Source: Paraburkholderia mimosarum LMG 23256 = NBRC 106338 (GTDB taxonomy: Bacteria; Pseudomonadota; Gammaproteobacteria; Burkholderiales; Burkholderiaceae). Taken from it: a stretch of 56,157 nucleotides of DNA. Below the pieces are notes generated by a model. That model searched no databases and had not been told where the DNA came from. It saw only the letters and a program-made list of their open reading frames with translations. A program made the translations under genes and the position numbers. Shown here piece by piece: positions 28,451-38,194 of the stretch (the first letter of the stretch is position 1; every line of letters starts with the position of its first letter). Location: assembly GCF_000739815.1 (NCBI RefSeq), contig NZ_BBJJ01000011.1:1-56157 (forward strand), given 5' to 3'.

Positions 28451-28479
28451 CTCACAGTAATATGACTTTAATATGACTT
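28451..28479 (-). promoter_or_regulatory. Candidate Pho box upstream of ppk1
   Basis: Read on the minus strand, two copies of AAGTCAT are each followed by ATTA, then comes CTGTGAG: three heptamers at exact 11-base steps, matching the heptamer plus 4-base AT-rich linker layout of PhoB sites (consensus CTGTCAT). It ends 53 bases before the ppk ATG. The pattern is seen; binding is inferred from the layout and from the neighbouring phoBR genes. Confidence 0.6.
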
Positions 28480-28584
28480 TTGATGTGTCATAAATTTTAC
28501 GCCGCATTTTCATGAAATCGACAACTCGCGTAGCGAACATGCACCCTGGGTAAAAGTCCCTGGTTGACCCGCGCGAGGAGCGAC

Positions 28585-30210
28585 ATGGTGAAGTCGGCTA
28601 CGCTTAAAATATCGCATTTGGACAGTGCGGCCGCGGAGCAGCAAGCCCGTATGGCCGCGCGTTCGTCGATGTACGCACGCACGGAGCCCGCCCCCCTGAT
28701 GGTAACGAATCCCCACCTGCTTGCCGCCGTCGATCTCGGCTCGAACAGCTTTCGTCTGATCGTTGGGCGCGTCGAAGAGACCGATGCCGGCAGCCAGATC
28801 TATCCGGTGGATGCATTGCGCGAGCCGGTGCGGCTTGCAGCAGGCCTGTCGAAAGACAAGCTGCTCGACCGCGCCTCGCAGGTGCGCGGCTGGGACGCGC
28901 TCAAGCGCTTCGGCGAGCGCCTGCGCGACTTTCATCCCGATCAGGTGCGCGCGGTGGCGACCAACACGCTGCGCGTCGCCAAGAACGCGGGCGAGTTCCT
29001 CGCCGAGGCCGAAGCGGCGCTCGGCTTCCCGATCGAGGTGATCGCCGGCCGCGAAGAGGCGCGCCTCATCTACGCGGGCGCCGCGCACTCGGTGCCGGCG
29101 AGCGCGGGTAAACGCTTCGTGGTGGACATCGGCGGCGGCTCGACCGAATTCATCATCGGTGCGCACTACACGCCGATCCGGATGGAAAGCCTGTATATCG
29201 GCTGCGTGAGCCATAGCCGGCAGTTCTTCCCCTCGGGCAACGTCGACGAATACACGATGCGCCAGGCCGAACTCGCGGCCACGCGCGAAATCCAGATCAT
29301 TTCCTCCGACTACCGCACGACCGGCTGGGACCAGGCCATCGGTTCCTCGGGCACGGCGCGCGCGCTCGCGGAACTCGTCGAGGCCAACGGTTTCAACGAT
29401 GCGGGCGTGACGCACGGCATCTCGCGCGGCGGCCTCGAACGCCTGAAGCGCGCGCTCATCAAGGCCGAGAACGTGAACCGGCTCAAGCTCGTCGCGCTCA
29501 AGCCCGATCGCGTGCCGGTGCTGGCGGGCGGGCTCTCGATCATGATCGCGGTATTCGACGAGCTCGGTATCGACTACGTCGACACCACGGACGGCGCGCT
29601 GCGCCTCGGCGTGCTCTATGACCTGCTCGGCCGTTCGCAGCACGAGGACATGCGCACGGTGACGGTGGAAGGTTTCATGCGCCGCTACGGCGTGGACCGC
29701 GCGCAGGCGGGGCGCATCGGCGATCTCGCCGTGAAGTTCTACGACCAGTTCGAGGAGCCCGACGAGGAGCGCCGCGAAGAGAACCGCATGTTCATCTCGT
29801 GGGCGGCGTCGCTGCACGAGATCGGGCTCTCCATCTCGCACAGCGCGTATCACAAGCACTCGGCGTACATCGCCAGCAATGCCGACATGCCCGGCTTCTC
29901 GCGTACCGACCAGGCGCGCCTCGCCGCGCTCGTGCTCGGCCACGTGGGCAAGCTCGGCAAGCTCTCGCAGACACGCGACGTGGAGTGGCCGCTGCTCTTC
30001 TGCCTGCGGCTCGCCGCGCTGCTGTGCCGCCGCCGCGCCGACGTCGGCCTGCCGCACATCAAGGTAGAAGAAGAGGGCAATGGCTATGAGGTGCTGCTGC
30101 CCAACGCCTGGGTCCAGAACAATCCGCTGACCGACTACAACCTCGTTCAGGAAGCGGCAGAATGGGGCAAGATCGGCATTCCGTATCGCGTGGTGTACAC
30201 CGACGAGTGA
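28585..30210 (+). CDS. ppx: Exopolyphosphatase (Ppx/GppA family)
   Basis: A 541-residue enzyme that releases phosphate from the ends of polyphosphate (GppA-type activity on pppGpp is also possible). The actin-like fold is plain: AAVDLGSNSFRLIVGRVE, RAVATNTLRVAKNAGEFL, and the phosphate loop VVDIGGGSTEFIIG, followed by a C-terminal HD-like helical part (SWAASLHEIGLSISHSAYHKH). ATG 28585 has GAGGAG four bases upstream and is chosen; ATG 28699 (MVTNPHLL), where many homologues begin, is in frame, so the first 38 residues may be dispensable. It is divergent from ppk. Confidence 0.94.
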   Translation: MVKSATLKISHLDSAAAEQQARMAARSSMYARTEPAPLMVTNPHLLAAVDLGSNSFRLIVGRVEETDAGSQIYPVDALREPVRLAAGLSKDKLLDRASQVRGWDALKRFGERLRDFHPDQVRAVATNTLRVAKNAGEFLAEAEAALGFPIEVIAGREEARLIYAGAAHSVPASAGKRFVVDIGGGSTEFIIGAHYTPIRMESLYIGCVSHSRQFFPSGNVDEYTMRQAELAATREIQIISSDYRTTGWDQAIGSSGTARALAELVEANGFNDAGVTHGISRGGLERLKRALIKAENVNRLKLVALKPDRVPVLAGGLSIMIAVFDELGIDYVDTTDGALRLGVLYDLLGRSQHEDMRTVTVEGFMRRYGVDRAQAGRIGDLAVKFYDQFEEPDEERREENRMFISWAASLHEIGLSISHSAYHKHSAYIASNADMPGFSRTDQARLAALVLGHVGKLGKLSQTRDVEWPLLFCLRLAALLCRRRADVGLPHIKVEEEGNGYEVLLPNAWVQNNPLTDYNLVQEAAEWGKIGIPYRVVYTDE

Positions 30211-30290
30211 ACGGGCGAGGCGCGTGGAAGCAGAGCTCGCCAAGGGTCGATCCGATCAACGGGAGTGTGTCCATGACGATCTCCGAAAAG

Positions 30291-30328
30291 GAAACAGCCC
30301 GATCAGCGTAAGCCGATCGGGCTGTTTC
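30291..30328. terminator. First terminator-like inverted repeat between ppx and glnS
   Basis: A perfect 14-bp repeat, GAAACAGCCCGATC and GATCGGGCTGTTTC, with a ten-base loop. Its short T-run (TTTC) is within the stem, so it is weaker than the next one. Confidence 0.65.
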
Positions 30329-30347
30329 GGTCAGACTGCCCCTCTCA

Positions 30348-30379
30348 CAAAAGCCCGCACGAATCCGTGCGGGCTTTTG
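30348..30379. terminator. Second, bidirectional terminator between ppx and glnS
   Basis: CAAAAGCCCGCACG pairs with CGTGCGGGCTTTTG across the loop AATC, with A- and T-runs at the stem base, fitting termination of both convergent genes. Confidence 0.85.
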
Positions 30380-30404
30380 CTTATGTGGGCGCGCAGCGCG
30401 TACC

Positions 30405-32123
30405 TTACTTGCCCCAGCTGTCGCGCAGGCCGACGATGCGGTTGAACACCGGCGCACCCGGTTTCGAATCGTAGCGGTCGGCGACAAAGTAGCCGTGGCG
30501 CTCGAACTGATAGCGGTCTTCGGGCGCGGCGTCGCGTGCGCCCGGCTCCAGATACGCCTGCACGACGCGCTTCGAGTCCGGGTTGAGCGCTTCGAGGAAG
30601 TCGCGGCCGCCCGCATCCGGCTGCTCTTCGCGGAACAGGCGGTCGTAGAGGCGCACTTCCGCCGGACACGCATGCGCCGCGCTCACCCAGTGGATGTTGC
30701 CCTTCACCTTGTAGTTGTTCGCGCCTTCCGTGCCCGACTTGCTGTCCGGGAAGTAGTTGCAGTGCACGGCGATCACGTTGCCGTTCTCGTCCTTGTCCGC
30801 GCCCGTGCACTCGATCACGAAGCCGTAGCGCAGGCGCACCTTGTTGCCCGGGAACAGGCGGAAATAGCCCTTCGGAGGCGTCTCGTTGAAGTCCTCCCGC
30901 TCGATCCACAGCTCGCGCGAGATCGGGAACGTGCGCAGGCCGCGCTCCGGATGATGCGGATGGACGGGCGCCGTGCAGTCTTCGCTCTGACCTTCGGGAT
31001 AGTTGTCGATGATGAGCTTGAGCGGGTCGAGCACGGCGGCCGTGCGCGGCGCCTTGTCGTCGAGGTCGTCGCGCAGCGCGCCTTCGAACACGCTCATGTC
31101 GATCCACGAATCGACCTTCGTCACGCCGATGCGCTCGCAAAAGAGCTGGATGCTCTCGGGCGTGAAGCCGCGGCGGCGCACGCCGACGATGGTGGGCATG
31201 CGCGGGTCGTCCCAGCCGTCCACGTGGCCTTCGGTCACGAGTTGCAGCAGCTTGCGCTTGCTCGTGATCGCGTAGGTGAGGTTCAGGCGCGAAAACTCGA
31301 TTTGCTGCGGGAGCGGCCGCGTGAACACGCCGGCGTCGGCCAGTTCGTTGAGCACCCAGTCGTAGAGCGGGCGATGATCTTCGAACTCGAGCGTGCAAAG
31401 CGAGTGCGTGATGTTCTCCAGCGCGTCCGAGATGCAGTGCGTGTAGTCGTACATCGGATACACGCACCACTTGTCGCCCGTGCGGTAGTGATGGGCGAAG
31501 CGGATGCGATAGATGACCGGGTCGCGCATGTTGAAGTTCGGCGACGCCATGTCGATCTTCGCGCGCAGCACGTGCGCACCTTCCTCGAACTCGCCTGCCT
31601 TCATGCGGCGGAACAGGTCGAGGTTCTCATCGACGGAACGATCGCGGAACGGCGAGTTCGTGCCGGCTTCCGTGGCCGAGCCGCGGTTCGCGCGCATCTC
31701 TTCCGGCGACTGGCTGTCCACGTAGGCCTTGCCGCGCTGGATCAGCAGTTCGGCGAACTCGTAGAGCTTGTCGTAGTAGTCGCTCGCGTAGAAGAGGTAT
31801 TCCTGGTCGGCCTTCTTCCATTCGAAGCCGAGCCACGTCACCGCGTCGATGATCGAATTGACGTACTCGATGTCTTCCTTCTCAGGATTCGTGTCGTCGA
31901 AGCGCAGGTGGCACACGCCGCCGTAGCTTTTCGCGACGCCGAAGTTCAGGCAGATGCTCTTCGCGTGGCCGATGTGCAGATAGCCGTTCGGCTCCGGCGG
32001 GAAGCGCGTTTCGACACGCTGCGCCCACTTGCCCGACCGGTTGTCGTCGTCGATGATATTGCGGATGAAATTGGATGCCGCAGGCGCGTCCGTGCGGTCA
32101 GCGTCTTTACGTTCGGTATTCAT
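30405..32123 (-). CDS. glnS: Glutaminyl-tRNA synthetase
   Basis: A 572-residue class I synthetase charging tRNA-Gln. The ATP-binding HIGH motif is in [18 protein letters not shown], and the KMSKS-type loop is [11 protein letters not shown], as expected for GlnRS. Other family segments: [38 protein letters not shown] and the beta-barrel anticodon-binding C-terminus. ATG 32123 (MNTERKDAD) is chosen; no strong ribosome site is visible. Convergent with ppx and divergent from a small hydrolase gene. Confidence 0.97.
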   Translation of the reverse strand: MNTERKDADRTDAPAASNFIRNIIDDDNRSGKWAQRVETRFPPEPNGYLHIGHAKSICLNFGVAKSYGGVCHLRFDDTNPEKEDIEYVNSIIDAVTWLGFEWKKADQEYLFYASDYYDKLYEFAELLIQRGKAYVDSQSPEEMRANRGSATEAGTNSPFRDRSVDENLDLFRRMKAGEFEEGAHVLRAKIDMASPNFNMRDPVIYRIRFAHHYRTGDKWCVYPMYDYTHCISDALENITHSLCTLEFEDHRPLYDWVLNELADAGVFTRPLPQQIEFSRLNLTYAITSKRKLLQLVTEGHVDGWDDPRMPTIVGVRRRGFTPESIQLFCERIGVTKVDSWIDMSVFEGALRDDLDDKAPRTAAVLDPLKLIIDNYPEGQSEDCTAPVHPHHPERGLRTFPISRELWIEREDFNETPPKGYFRLFPGNKVRLRYGFVIECTGADKDENGNVIAVHCNYFPDSKSGTEGANNYKVKGNIHWVSAAHACPAEVRLYDRLFREEQPDAGGRDFLEALNPDSKRVVQAYLEPGARDAAPEDRYQFERHGYFVADRYDSKPGAPVFNRIVGLRDSWGK

Positions 32124-32279
32124 GCGAAAAGGGAAGTCGTTCGAGGGCGCCCGATAAAAGGCAAAATGCACGCGATTGGGCACCCGATGGTGTCTTCCAT
32201 TCTACCTGACGCGACCCGCCGTGCCAGTCCCGGTGCCGGATCGTCGCGTGGACCACGAAAAAGCGAGGAGAAGCTGACG

Positions 32280-32828
32280 ATGAGCGAAACACGTGTGCTG
32301 GTGCTGCCGGGCTATATGGACTCAGGGCCCGGACACTGGCAGACGCGCTGGGAGGCCGCGCACGCGGGCTTTGCGCGGGTGCAGATGCCCGACTGGATGC
32401 ACCCGGACTGCGAGGCGTGGTGCGCGACGCTCGAAGCCGCCGTGCAACGCGCGCCCGCCGGCGTGCGCCTCGCGGCGCACAGCCTGGGCTGCCTGACCGT
32501 GGCGCACTGGGCCGCGCGCCACGCGAGCGCCGCGACGCGGGCGAAGGTGGCCGGCGCGCTGCTGGTCGCGCTGCCCGATCCGCACGGCCCCGACTTTCCG
32601 CGCGACGCGCGGGGGTTCGATCCCGTGCCGCTGGCGGCGCTGCCGTTCGCGAGCGTCGTGGTCGCGAGCAGCGACGATCCCTACTGCGGCGTGGCGTTTT
32701 CGCAGCGCTGCGCGCAGGCCTGGGGAAGCCGCTGGTTCGATATCGGCGCGCGCGGGCACATCAACGCCGAAAGCGGCCTCGACGACTGGCCGCAGGGCAT
32801 CGACTGGTTGATGTCGATGAAAAAATAG
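32280..32828 (+). CDS. RBBP9/YdeN family alpha/beta hydrolase
   Basis: A 182-residue small serine hydrolase. The N-terminus RVLVLPGYMDSGPGHWQTRWE is the family hallmark; the nucleophile is the Ser in LAAHSLGCL, with Asp in SSDDPYC and His in GARGHINAESGL completing a triad. Biological substrate unknown. ATG 32280 is chosen (GCGAGGAG lies upstream). It stands alone between glnS (divergent) and the CoA-transferase gene (convergent), with a small GGCCGC hairpin without a T-run between the stops. Confidence 0.85.
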   Translation: MSETRVLVLPGYMDSGPGHWQTRWEAAHAGFARVQMPDWMHPDCEAWCATLEAAVQRAPAGVRLAAHSLGCLTVAHWAARHASAATRAKVAGALLVALPDPHGPDFPRDARGFDPVPLAALPFASVVVASSDDPYCGVAFSQRCAQAWGSRWFDIGARGHINAESGLDDWPQGIDWLMSMKK

Positions 32829-32882
32829 GGCGAAGGCCGCGTCGCTCTATGCGGCCGGGCCTTGCTTATGCGCAGGCACGCG

Positions 32883-34103
32883 TCAAACCACGCCCTTGTC
32901 CCGCAGCGCGGCGACCTGCTCATCCGCATACCCGAGCACATCGCGCAGTACCGCATCGGTATGCTCGCCGAGCGTGGGCGGATGGCTCGCCACGCGCGGC
33001 GGCGTCTCGCTCATGCGGATGGGATTGCCCACGAGCCGTGCCGTGCCGCCCGAGGGGTGCGGCACATCGACCTGCAGCGCGCGCGCGATCACCTGCTCGT
33101 TCTCGAACACTTCCGCGAGGTTGTTGATCGGCCCGCACGGCACGCCCGCGGCTTCGAGCGCGCCGATCCAGTCGGCCTTCGCGCGCGTGCGGATCAGGTC
33201 GGCGACGATCGGCACGAGCGTCTCGCGATGGCGCACGCGTTCCGGATTGGTCGCGAAGCGCTCGTCGTCGGCAAGCTCTGGCCGGCCGGCCACTTCGACG
33301 AACTTGCGGAACTGCCCGTCGTTGCCCACGGCCAGGATGATCCAGCTATCGCTCGTCTGGAATGCCTGATAGGGGACGATGTTCGGATGCGCATTGCCCC
33401 AGCGCGCCGGCGGCTTGCCGCTCGCCAGGTAGTTCGAGTTCATGTTCGCGAGCATGGCCACCTGCACGTCGAGCAGCGCCATGTCGATGTACTGGCCAAC
33501 GCCCGTGCGGTCGCGGTGGGCGAGCGCCGTGAGCACGGCGATGGTCGCGTACATGCCGGTCATGAGGTCGGCGATCGCCACGCCGGCTTTTTGCGGGCCG
33601 CCGCCCGGCAGCGCGTCGCGCTCGCCGGTGATGCTCATGAAGCCGCCCATGCCCTGGACGATGAAGTCGTAGCCCGCGCGCGAGGCATAGGGCCCCGTCT
33701 GTCCGAAGCCGGTCACGGAGCAGTAGACGAGATCGGGCTTCACCTCGCGCAGCGACGCGTAGTCGAGCCCGTACTTCTTGAGCTGCCCAGCCTTGTAGTT
33801 CTCCAGCACGACGTCGCTTTGCGCGGCCAGTTCGCGCACGATGCGCTGCCCCTCGGGCGTGGCGATGTCCACCGTCACCGAGCGCTTGTTGCGGTTCGCG
33901 GCAAGGTAGTAGGCGGCTTCGGCGGTGTCCGCGCCGTCGGGGGTTTTCAGGTACGGGGGCCCCCAGTGCCGCGTGTCGTCGCCGGCGCCGGGGCGCTCCA
34001 CCTTGATCACGTCGGCGCCGAAGTCGGCGAGGGTCTGTGCGCACCACGGTCCGGCGAGGACGCGGGTGAGATCGAGTACGCGGATATGGCTGAGAGCACC
34101 CAT
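32883..34103 (-). CDS. CaiB/BaiF-type (class III) CoA-transferase
   Basis: A 406-residue enzyme that moves CoA between carboxylic acids. Family features: RVLDLTRVLAGPWCAQTLADFGADVIKVERPGAGDDTR at the N-terminus, the region VTGFGQTGPYA, and the catalytic Asp in VAIADLMTGMYA. The wording is closest to succinyl-CoA-dependent dicarboxylate (glutarate-type) transferases as I recall them, but substrate cannot be read from sequence and no acyl-CoA dehydrogenase lies next to it here. ATG 34103 (MGALSHIRV) is chosen. The promoter region carries an IclR-like palindrome. Confidence 0.88.
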   Translation of the reverse strand: MGALSHIRVLDLTRVLAGPWCAQTLADFGADVIKVERPGAGDDTRHWGPPYLKTPDGADTAEAAYYLAANRNKRSVTVDIATPEGQRIVRELAAQSDVVLENYKAGQLKKYGLDYASLREVKPDLVYCSVTGFGQTGPYASRAGYDFIVQGMGGFMSITGERDALPGGGPQKAGVAIADLMTGMYATIAVLTALAHRDRTGVGQYIDMALLDVQVAMLANMNSNYLASGKPPARWGNAHPNIVPYQAFQTSDSWIILAVGNDGQFRKFVEVAGRPELADDERFATNPERVRHRETLVPIVADLIRTRAKADWIGALEAAGVPCGPINNLAEVFENEQVIARALQVDVPHPSGGTARLVGNPIRMSETPPRVASHPPTLGEHTDAVLRDVLGYADEQVAALRDKGVV

Positions 34104-34160
34104 GCTATGTCTTCCCAATGTCGTTCTATGGCGGGCCGCGAGCGCTGGCCGATGCCGCCC

Positions 34161-34221
34161 ATGGTAAGCGATCGGCGTGACCTGCGCCAATTTTCGGTAC
34201 GATGTTCCGCTAAGCGGAACA
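34161..34221 (-). promoter_or_regulatory. CoA-transferase promoter with IclR-like palindrome
   Basis: On the minus strand a -35 TTGGCG (34185-34190), 18-base spacer and -10 TACCAT (34161-34166) precede the gene. Upstream of the -35, TGTTCCGC-TAA-GCGGAACA (34203-34221) is a perfect 8-bp dyad of the kind bound by IclR-family regulators. Its place 12 bases above the -35 suggests activation. No IclR gene is in the window. Confidence 0.5.
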
Positions 34222-34316
34222 CAAGCCGCGAGCCGGCTACATCGAGGTCCGTGCCCGGCCACGCGCAGTGGGGTCGCCCGGACGCGCAGCGCCGCCGCGA
34301 GCGCGCGACGATCCCG

Positions 34317-34322
34317 TATAAT
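34317..34322 (+). promoter_or_regulatory. Candidate -10 box of alaS
   Basis: A perfect TATAAT about 100 bases before the alaS ATG. The -35 position is GC-rich and unconvincing, so the call is tentative. Confidence 0.4.
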
Positions 34323-34420
34323 CGTCCGATTCAGCACCGGGGTTTTGCCGCAAGCCGGGCCCCCGACCACGACAAAGATCGAGCACCGTACGCCCCCAAG
34401 AGAAGGACCCAACGCACGCC

Positions 34421-37045
34421 ATGAAAGCCGCCGACATCCGCGAGAAATTCCTCAAGTTCTTCGAATCGAAGGGCCACACGATCGTGCGCTCGTCGAGCCT
34501 CGTGCCGGGCAACGACCCCACGTTGCTCTTCACCAACTCGGGCATGGTGCAGTTCAAGGACGTGTTCCTCGGCACCGACAAGCGCCCGTACACGCGCGCC
34601 ACGACGGCGCAGCGCAGCGTGCGCGCGGGCGGCAAGCACAACGACCTCGAGAACGTCGGCTACACCGCGCGTCACCACACGTTCTTCGAGATGCTCGGCA
34701 ACTTCTCGTTCGGCGACTACTTCAAGCGCGACGCGATCCACTACTGCTGGGAACTGCTCACGAAGGTCTACGCGCTGCCGGCCGACAAGCTCACGGTGAC
34801 CGTCTACAAGGAAGACGACGAAGCCTACGACATCTGGGCGAAGGAAATCGGCGTACCGGTCGAGCGCATCATCCGCATCGGCGACAACAAGGGCGCGCGC
34901 TACGCCTCCGACAACTTCTGGCAGATGGCCGACACCGGCCCCTGCGGCCCGTGTACGGAAGTGTTCTACGACCACGGCCCGGAGATCTGGGGCGGGCCGC
35001 CGGGGTCGCCCGAGGAAGACGGCGACCGCTTCATCGAGATCTGGAATCTCGTGTTCATGCAGTTCAACCGCGATGCCCAAGGCAACATGACGCCGCTGCC
35101 CAAGCCGTGCGTCGACACGGGCATGGGTCTCGAGCGTCTTGCGGCCGTGCTTCAGCACGTGCATAGCAACTACGAGATCGACCTGTTCCAGAACCTCATC
35201 AAGGCCGCTGCGCGCGAAACGAACACGCCGGACCTCACGAACAACTCGCTGAAGGTCATTGCCGACCATATCCGCGCGTGCTCGTTCCTGATCGTCGACG
35301 GCGTGATTCCGGGCAACGAAGGTCGCGGCTACGTGCTGCGCCGTATCGTGCGCCGCGCGATCCGCCACGGCTACAAGCTCGGCAAGAAGGGCGCATTCTT
35401 CCACAAGCTGGTGGCGGACCTCGTGGCCGAAATGGGCGCGGCCTATCCGGAACTTGCCGAAGCGCAGCAGCGCGTGACCGACGTGCTGCGCCAGGAAGAG
35501 GAGCGCTTCTTCGAGACCATCGAGCACGGCATGTCGATTCTCGAAGCCGAACTCGCGGACCTCGAAGCGAAGGGCCACAAGACGCTTTCCGGCGAACTCG
35601 CATTCAAGCTGCACGACACCTACGGCTTCCCGCTCGACCTGACGGCCGACGTGTGCCGCGAGCGCAACGTGACGGTCGACGAGCCGGCGTTCGACGAAGC
35701 GATGGCGCGCCAGCGCGAGCAGGCGCGCGCGGCGGGCAAGTTCAAGATGACGCAGGGCCTCGAATACTCGGGCGCGAAGACCACGTTCCACGGCTACGAA
35801 GAGATCGTGTTCGACGACGCGAAGGTCGTCGCGCTCTACGTCGACGGCGCGTCTGTCAACGAAGTGAAGACGGGCCAGGACGCCGTGGTCGTGCTCGACC
35901 ACACGCCGTTCTACGCGGAATCGGGCGGCCAGGTGGGCGACCAGGGCGTGATCTCGAACGCGAGCATCCGCTTTGCCGTTGCCGACACGCTCAAGGTTCA
36001 GGCGGACGTGTCCGGCCACCACGGCACGCTCGAACAGGGCACGCTGAAGGTGGGCGACGTCGTGAAGGCGGAAATCGACGCAATGCGCCGCGCCCGCACC
36101 GCGCGCAACCACTCGGCCACGCACCTGATGCACAAGGCGCTGCGCGAAGTGCTCGGCTCGCACGTGCAGCAGAAGGGCTCGCTCGTCGATGCCGACAAGA
36201 CCCGCTTCGACTTCGCGCACAACGCGCCGATGACGGACGACGAAATCCGCCGTGTCGAGCAGATCGTCAACGCGGAAGTGTTGGCCAACGCGCCCGGCAT
36301 CGTGCGCGTGATGTCCTACGACGAAGCGGTGAAGGGCGGCGCCATGGCGCTCTTCGGCGAGAAGTACGGCGACGAAGTGCGCGTGATGGACCTCGGCTTC
36401 TCGCGCGAACTCTGCGGCGGCACGCACGTCATGCGCAGTGGCGACATCGGCCTCTTCAAGATCGTCATGGAAGGCGGCGTGGCCGCCGGCATCCGCCGCG
36501 TGGAAGCGATCACGGGCGACAACGCCGTGCGCTTCGTCCAGGACCTCGACGCGACCATCAACGCGGCAGCCGCGGCGCTCAAGGCGCAGCCTTCGGAACT
36601 CACGCAGCGCATTGCGCAGGTGCAGGATCAGGTCAAGTCGCTCGAAAAGGAACTGGGCGCGCTCAAGTCGAAGCTGGCTTCGAGCCAGGGCGACGAGCTC
36701 GTGGGCCAGGCCATCGAAGTGAACGGCGTGCACGTGCTCGCCGCTACGCTCGAAGGCGCCGACTCGAAGACGCTGCGCGAGACCGTGGACAAGCTCAAGG
36801 ACAAGCTCAAGAGCGCGGCGATCGTGCTCGCGGCTGTCGACGGCGGCAAGGTCAGCCTGATCGCGGGCGTGACCGCCGAGGCGAGCAAGAAGGTCAAGGC
36901 CGGCGAACTCGTGAACTTCGTCGCCCAGCAGGTGGGCGGCAAGGGCGGTGGCCGTCCCGACATGGCGCAGGCGGGCGGCACCGAACCCGCCAATCTGCCG
37001 GCCGCGCTCGCCGGCGTGAAGGGCTGGGTCGAAGCGAAGCTGTAA
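34421..37045 (+). CDS. alaS: Alanyl-tRNA synthetase
   Basis: An 874-residue class II synthetase. The aminoacylation core starts [19 protein letters not shown] with motif 1 to 3 regions such as [34 protein letters not shown] and [12 protein letters not shown]. The editing domain has the zinc ligands in [12 protein letters not shown] and [10 protein letters not shown]. The C-Ala domain ends with the glycine-rich [15 protein letters not shown]. Length matches E. coli (876). The 927-codon ORF antisense to it is a shadow. A strong terminator follows. Confidence 0.98.
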   Translation: MKAADIREKFLKFFESKGHTIVRSSSLVPGNDPTLLFTNSGMVQFKDVFLGTDKRPYTRATTAQRSVRAGGKHNDLENVGYTARHHTFFEMLGNFSFGDYFKRDAIHYCWELLTKVYALPADKLTVTVYKEDDEAYDIWAKEIGVPVERIIRIGDNKGARYASDNFWQMADTGPCGPCTEVFYDHGPEIWGGPPGSPEEDGDRFIEIWNLVFMQFNRDAQGNMTPLPKPCVDTGMGLERLAAVLQHVHSNYEIDLFQNLIKAAARETNTPDLTNNSLKVIADHIRACSFLIVDGVIPGNEGRGYVLRRIVRRAIRHGYKLGKKGAFFHKLVADLVAEMGAAYPELAEAQQRVTDVLRQEEERFFETIEHGMSILEAELADLEAKGHKTLSGELAFKLHDTYGFPLDLTADVCRERNVTVDEPAFDEAMARQREQARAAGKFKMTQGLEYSGAKTTFHGYEEIVFDDAKVVALYVDGASVNEVKTGQDAVVVLDHTPFYAESGGQVGDQGVISNASIRFAVADTLKVQADVSGHHGTLEQGTLKVGDVVKAEIDAMRRARTARNHSATHLMHKALREVLGSHVQQKGSLVDADKTRFDFAHNAPMTDDEIRRVEQIVNAEVLANAPGIVRVMSYDEAVKGGAMALFGEKYGDEVRVMDLGFSRELCGGTHVMRSGDIGLFKIVMEGGVAAGIRRVEAITGDNAVRFVQDLDATINAAAAALKAQPSELTQRIAQVQDQVKSLEKELGALKSKLASSQGDELVGQAIEVNGVHVLAATLEGADSKTLRETVDKLKDKLKSAAIVLAAVDGGKVSLIAGVTAEASKKVKAGELVNFVAQQVGGKGGGRPDMAQAGGTEPANLPAALAGVKGWVEAKL

Positions 37046-37081
37046 TGCGCGTCGCGGCTTGAATGCCGCCTGGCGATGAAG

Positions 37082-37110
37082 AAGGGCTGTCCGAAAGGGC
37101 GGCCCTTTTT
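37082..37110 (+). terminator. Rho-independent terminator after alaS
   Basis: AAGGGCTGTCC and GGGCGGCCCTT form an 11-pair stem (two G-U pairs) with a GAAA loop and five T at the end, 37 bases after the alaS stop. Confidence 0.85.
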
Positions 37111-37165
37111 GCATGGCGCGGCTTTGAAGCCGTGCGGTTAGTGCGGCTCCGGTGGCTCTGATGGC

Positions 37166-38098
37166 TTACAGCTGTGCGGGCGTTGCTCCCGTTTCACTGG
37201 CCAACGGCAACGCCTCGCTGCCCCCGCGTTGCGCATGCTCGAGAAGCGCCGCCTTCAATGCCGCGAGCGCCGGCGAATAATGCCCGCGGCGCCACGCGAG
37301 CAGCGTGTCGATCTCGCCGAGCTTGCCGAGCGAATGGATCGTGACCTCGCCGAGGCTGCGCTGCAATTCGAGTACCGAGCGCGGCGCGACGGCCACACCC
37401 GCGCCCGCCGCCACGCAGGCGACGATCGCGTGATACGAGCCGAGCTCCAGCACGCGCGACGGCCGGATGCCATGCTCCAGGTACCAGCGCTCGACATAAG
37501 CGCGATACGCACAGCCGCGCTCGAACGCGACGAGCGTGGAGAGGGCGATGTCGCCGGGCTGGCGGATCGGCCGGTGGCCGCGCGGCGTGAGCATCACGAG
37601 TTCTTCGCGAAACACCGGCACGTACTCGAAAACGTCGGCGTCAGGCGGCCCCGCGAGCGGCGTGGCGATCAGCGCCGCATCGATCTCGTATTCGCGCAGG
37701 CGTTCGATCAGCGTGCCGGTCGTGCCGGTCTCCAGTTCGAGCGTGACCTCGGGCCACGCCTGGTGATAGTGCGCGAGCAGAGCCGGCAGGCGGCTTGCCG
37801 CGGCGCTTTCCATGGTGCCGAGCCGCAGGCGTCCCGAAGGCTGGCCGGCCTTCAGCGCGTGACGGGCTTCGTCGGCGAGTGCGAGCAGGCGCTCGGCATA
37901 GGGCAGCAAGGTCTCGCCGGCCGGCGTGAGGACGAGGCGGCGGCCGTCGCGCGTGAAGAGCGGCGTGCCGAGTTCGTCTTCGAGCTGCTTGATGCGCGTG
38001 GTCACGTTCGACTGCACGCGGTTGAGCTTGGCGGCGGCCCGCGTCACCCCGTTTTCCCTCACGACCGCCCGGAAGATCGCCAGTTCGGCGAGGTCCAT
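37166..38098 (-). CDS. LysR-family transcriptional regulator
   Basis: A 310-residue regulator. The N-terminal winged helix reads LAELAIFRAVVRENGVTRAAAKLNRVQSNVTTRIKQLEDELG with LFTRDGRRLVLTPAGE; the rest is the two-lobed effector domain (SGRLRLGTMESAAASRLP and onwards). ATG 38098 (MDLAELAIF) is chosen, with GAGGAGAG eight bases upstream. It is divergent from the MFS gene, the usual sign that it controls it, and a dyad lies between them. Ligand unknown. Confidence 0.93.
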   Translation of the reverse strand: MDLAELAIFRAVVRENGVTRAAAKLNRVQSNVTTRIKQLEDELGTPLFTRDGRRLVLTPAGETLLPYAERLLALADEARHALKAGQPSGRLRLGTMESAAASRLPALLAHYHQAWPEVTLELETGTTGTLIERLREYEIDAALIATPLAGPPDADVFEYVPVFREELVMLTPRGHRPIRQPGDIALSTLVAFERGCAYRAYVERWYLEHGIRPSRVLELGSYHAIVACVAAGAGVAVAPRSVLELQRSLGEVTIHSLGKLGEIDTLLAWRRGHYSPALAALKAALLEHAQRGGSEALPLASETGATPAQL

Positions 38099-38120
38099 GG
38101 TTCTCTCCTCGGAATGCATT

Positions 38121-38149
38121 CGTTCATGATAATTCATTTTTCGTGAACG
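38121..38149. promoter_or_regulatory. Candidate LysR operator between regulator and MFS gene
   Basis: CGTTCATGA (38121-38129) and TCGTGAACG (38141-38149) match as an inverted repeat in eight of nine positions, with an AT-rich 11-base spacer. This is the layout of LysR activator sites. A TACGAT (38161-38166) may be the -10 box of the MFS gene, which would favour its ATG at 38195 over 38165. Confidence 0.55.
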
Positions 38150-38194
38150 ATAGCGTCGCCTACGATGTTGGCAGTCGCTTCTTCTTTCCCGCTC

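Noticed and set aside
30495..32279. Long plus-strand extension in frame with the small hydrolase gene
   Set aside because: It is antisense to glnS; only the part from ATG 32280, with a ribosome site and the RBBP9 N-terminus, is credible.
34331..37114. A 927-codon ORF antisense to alaS
   Set aside because: It is the reverse complement of a certain gene and shows no domain; shadow.
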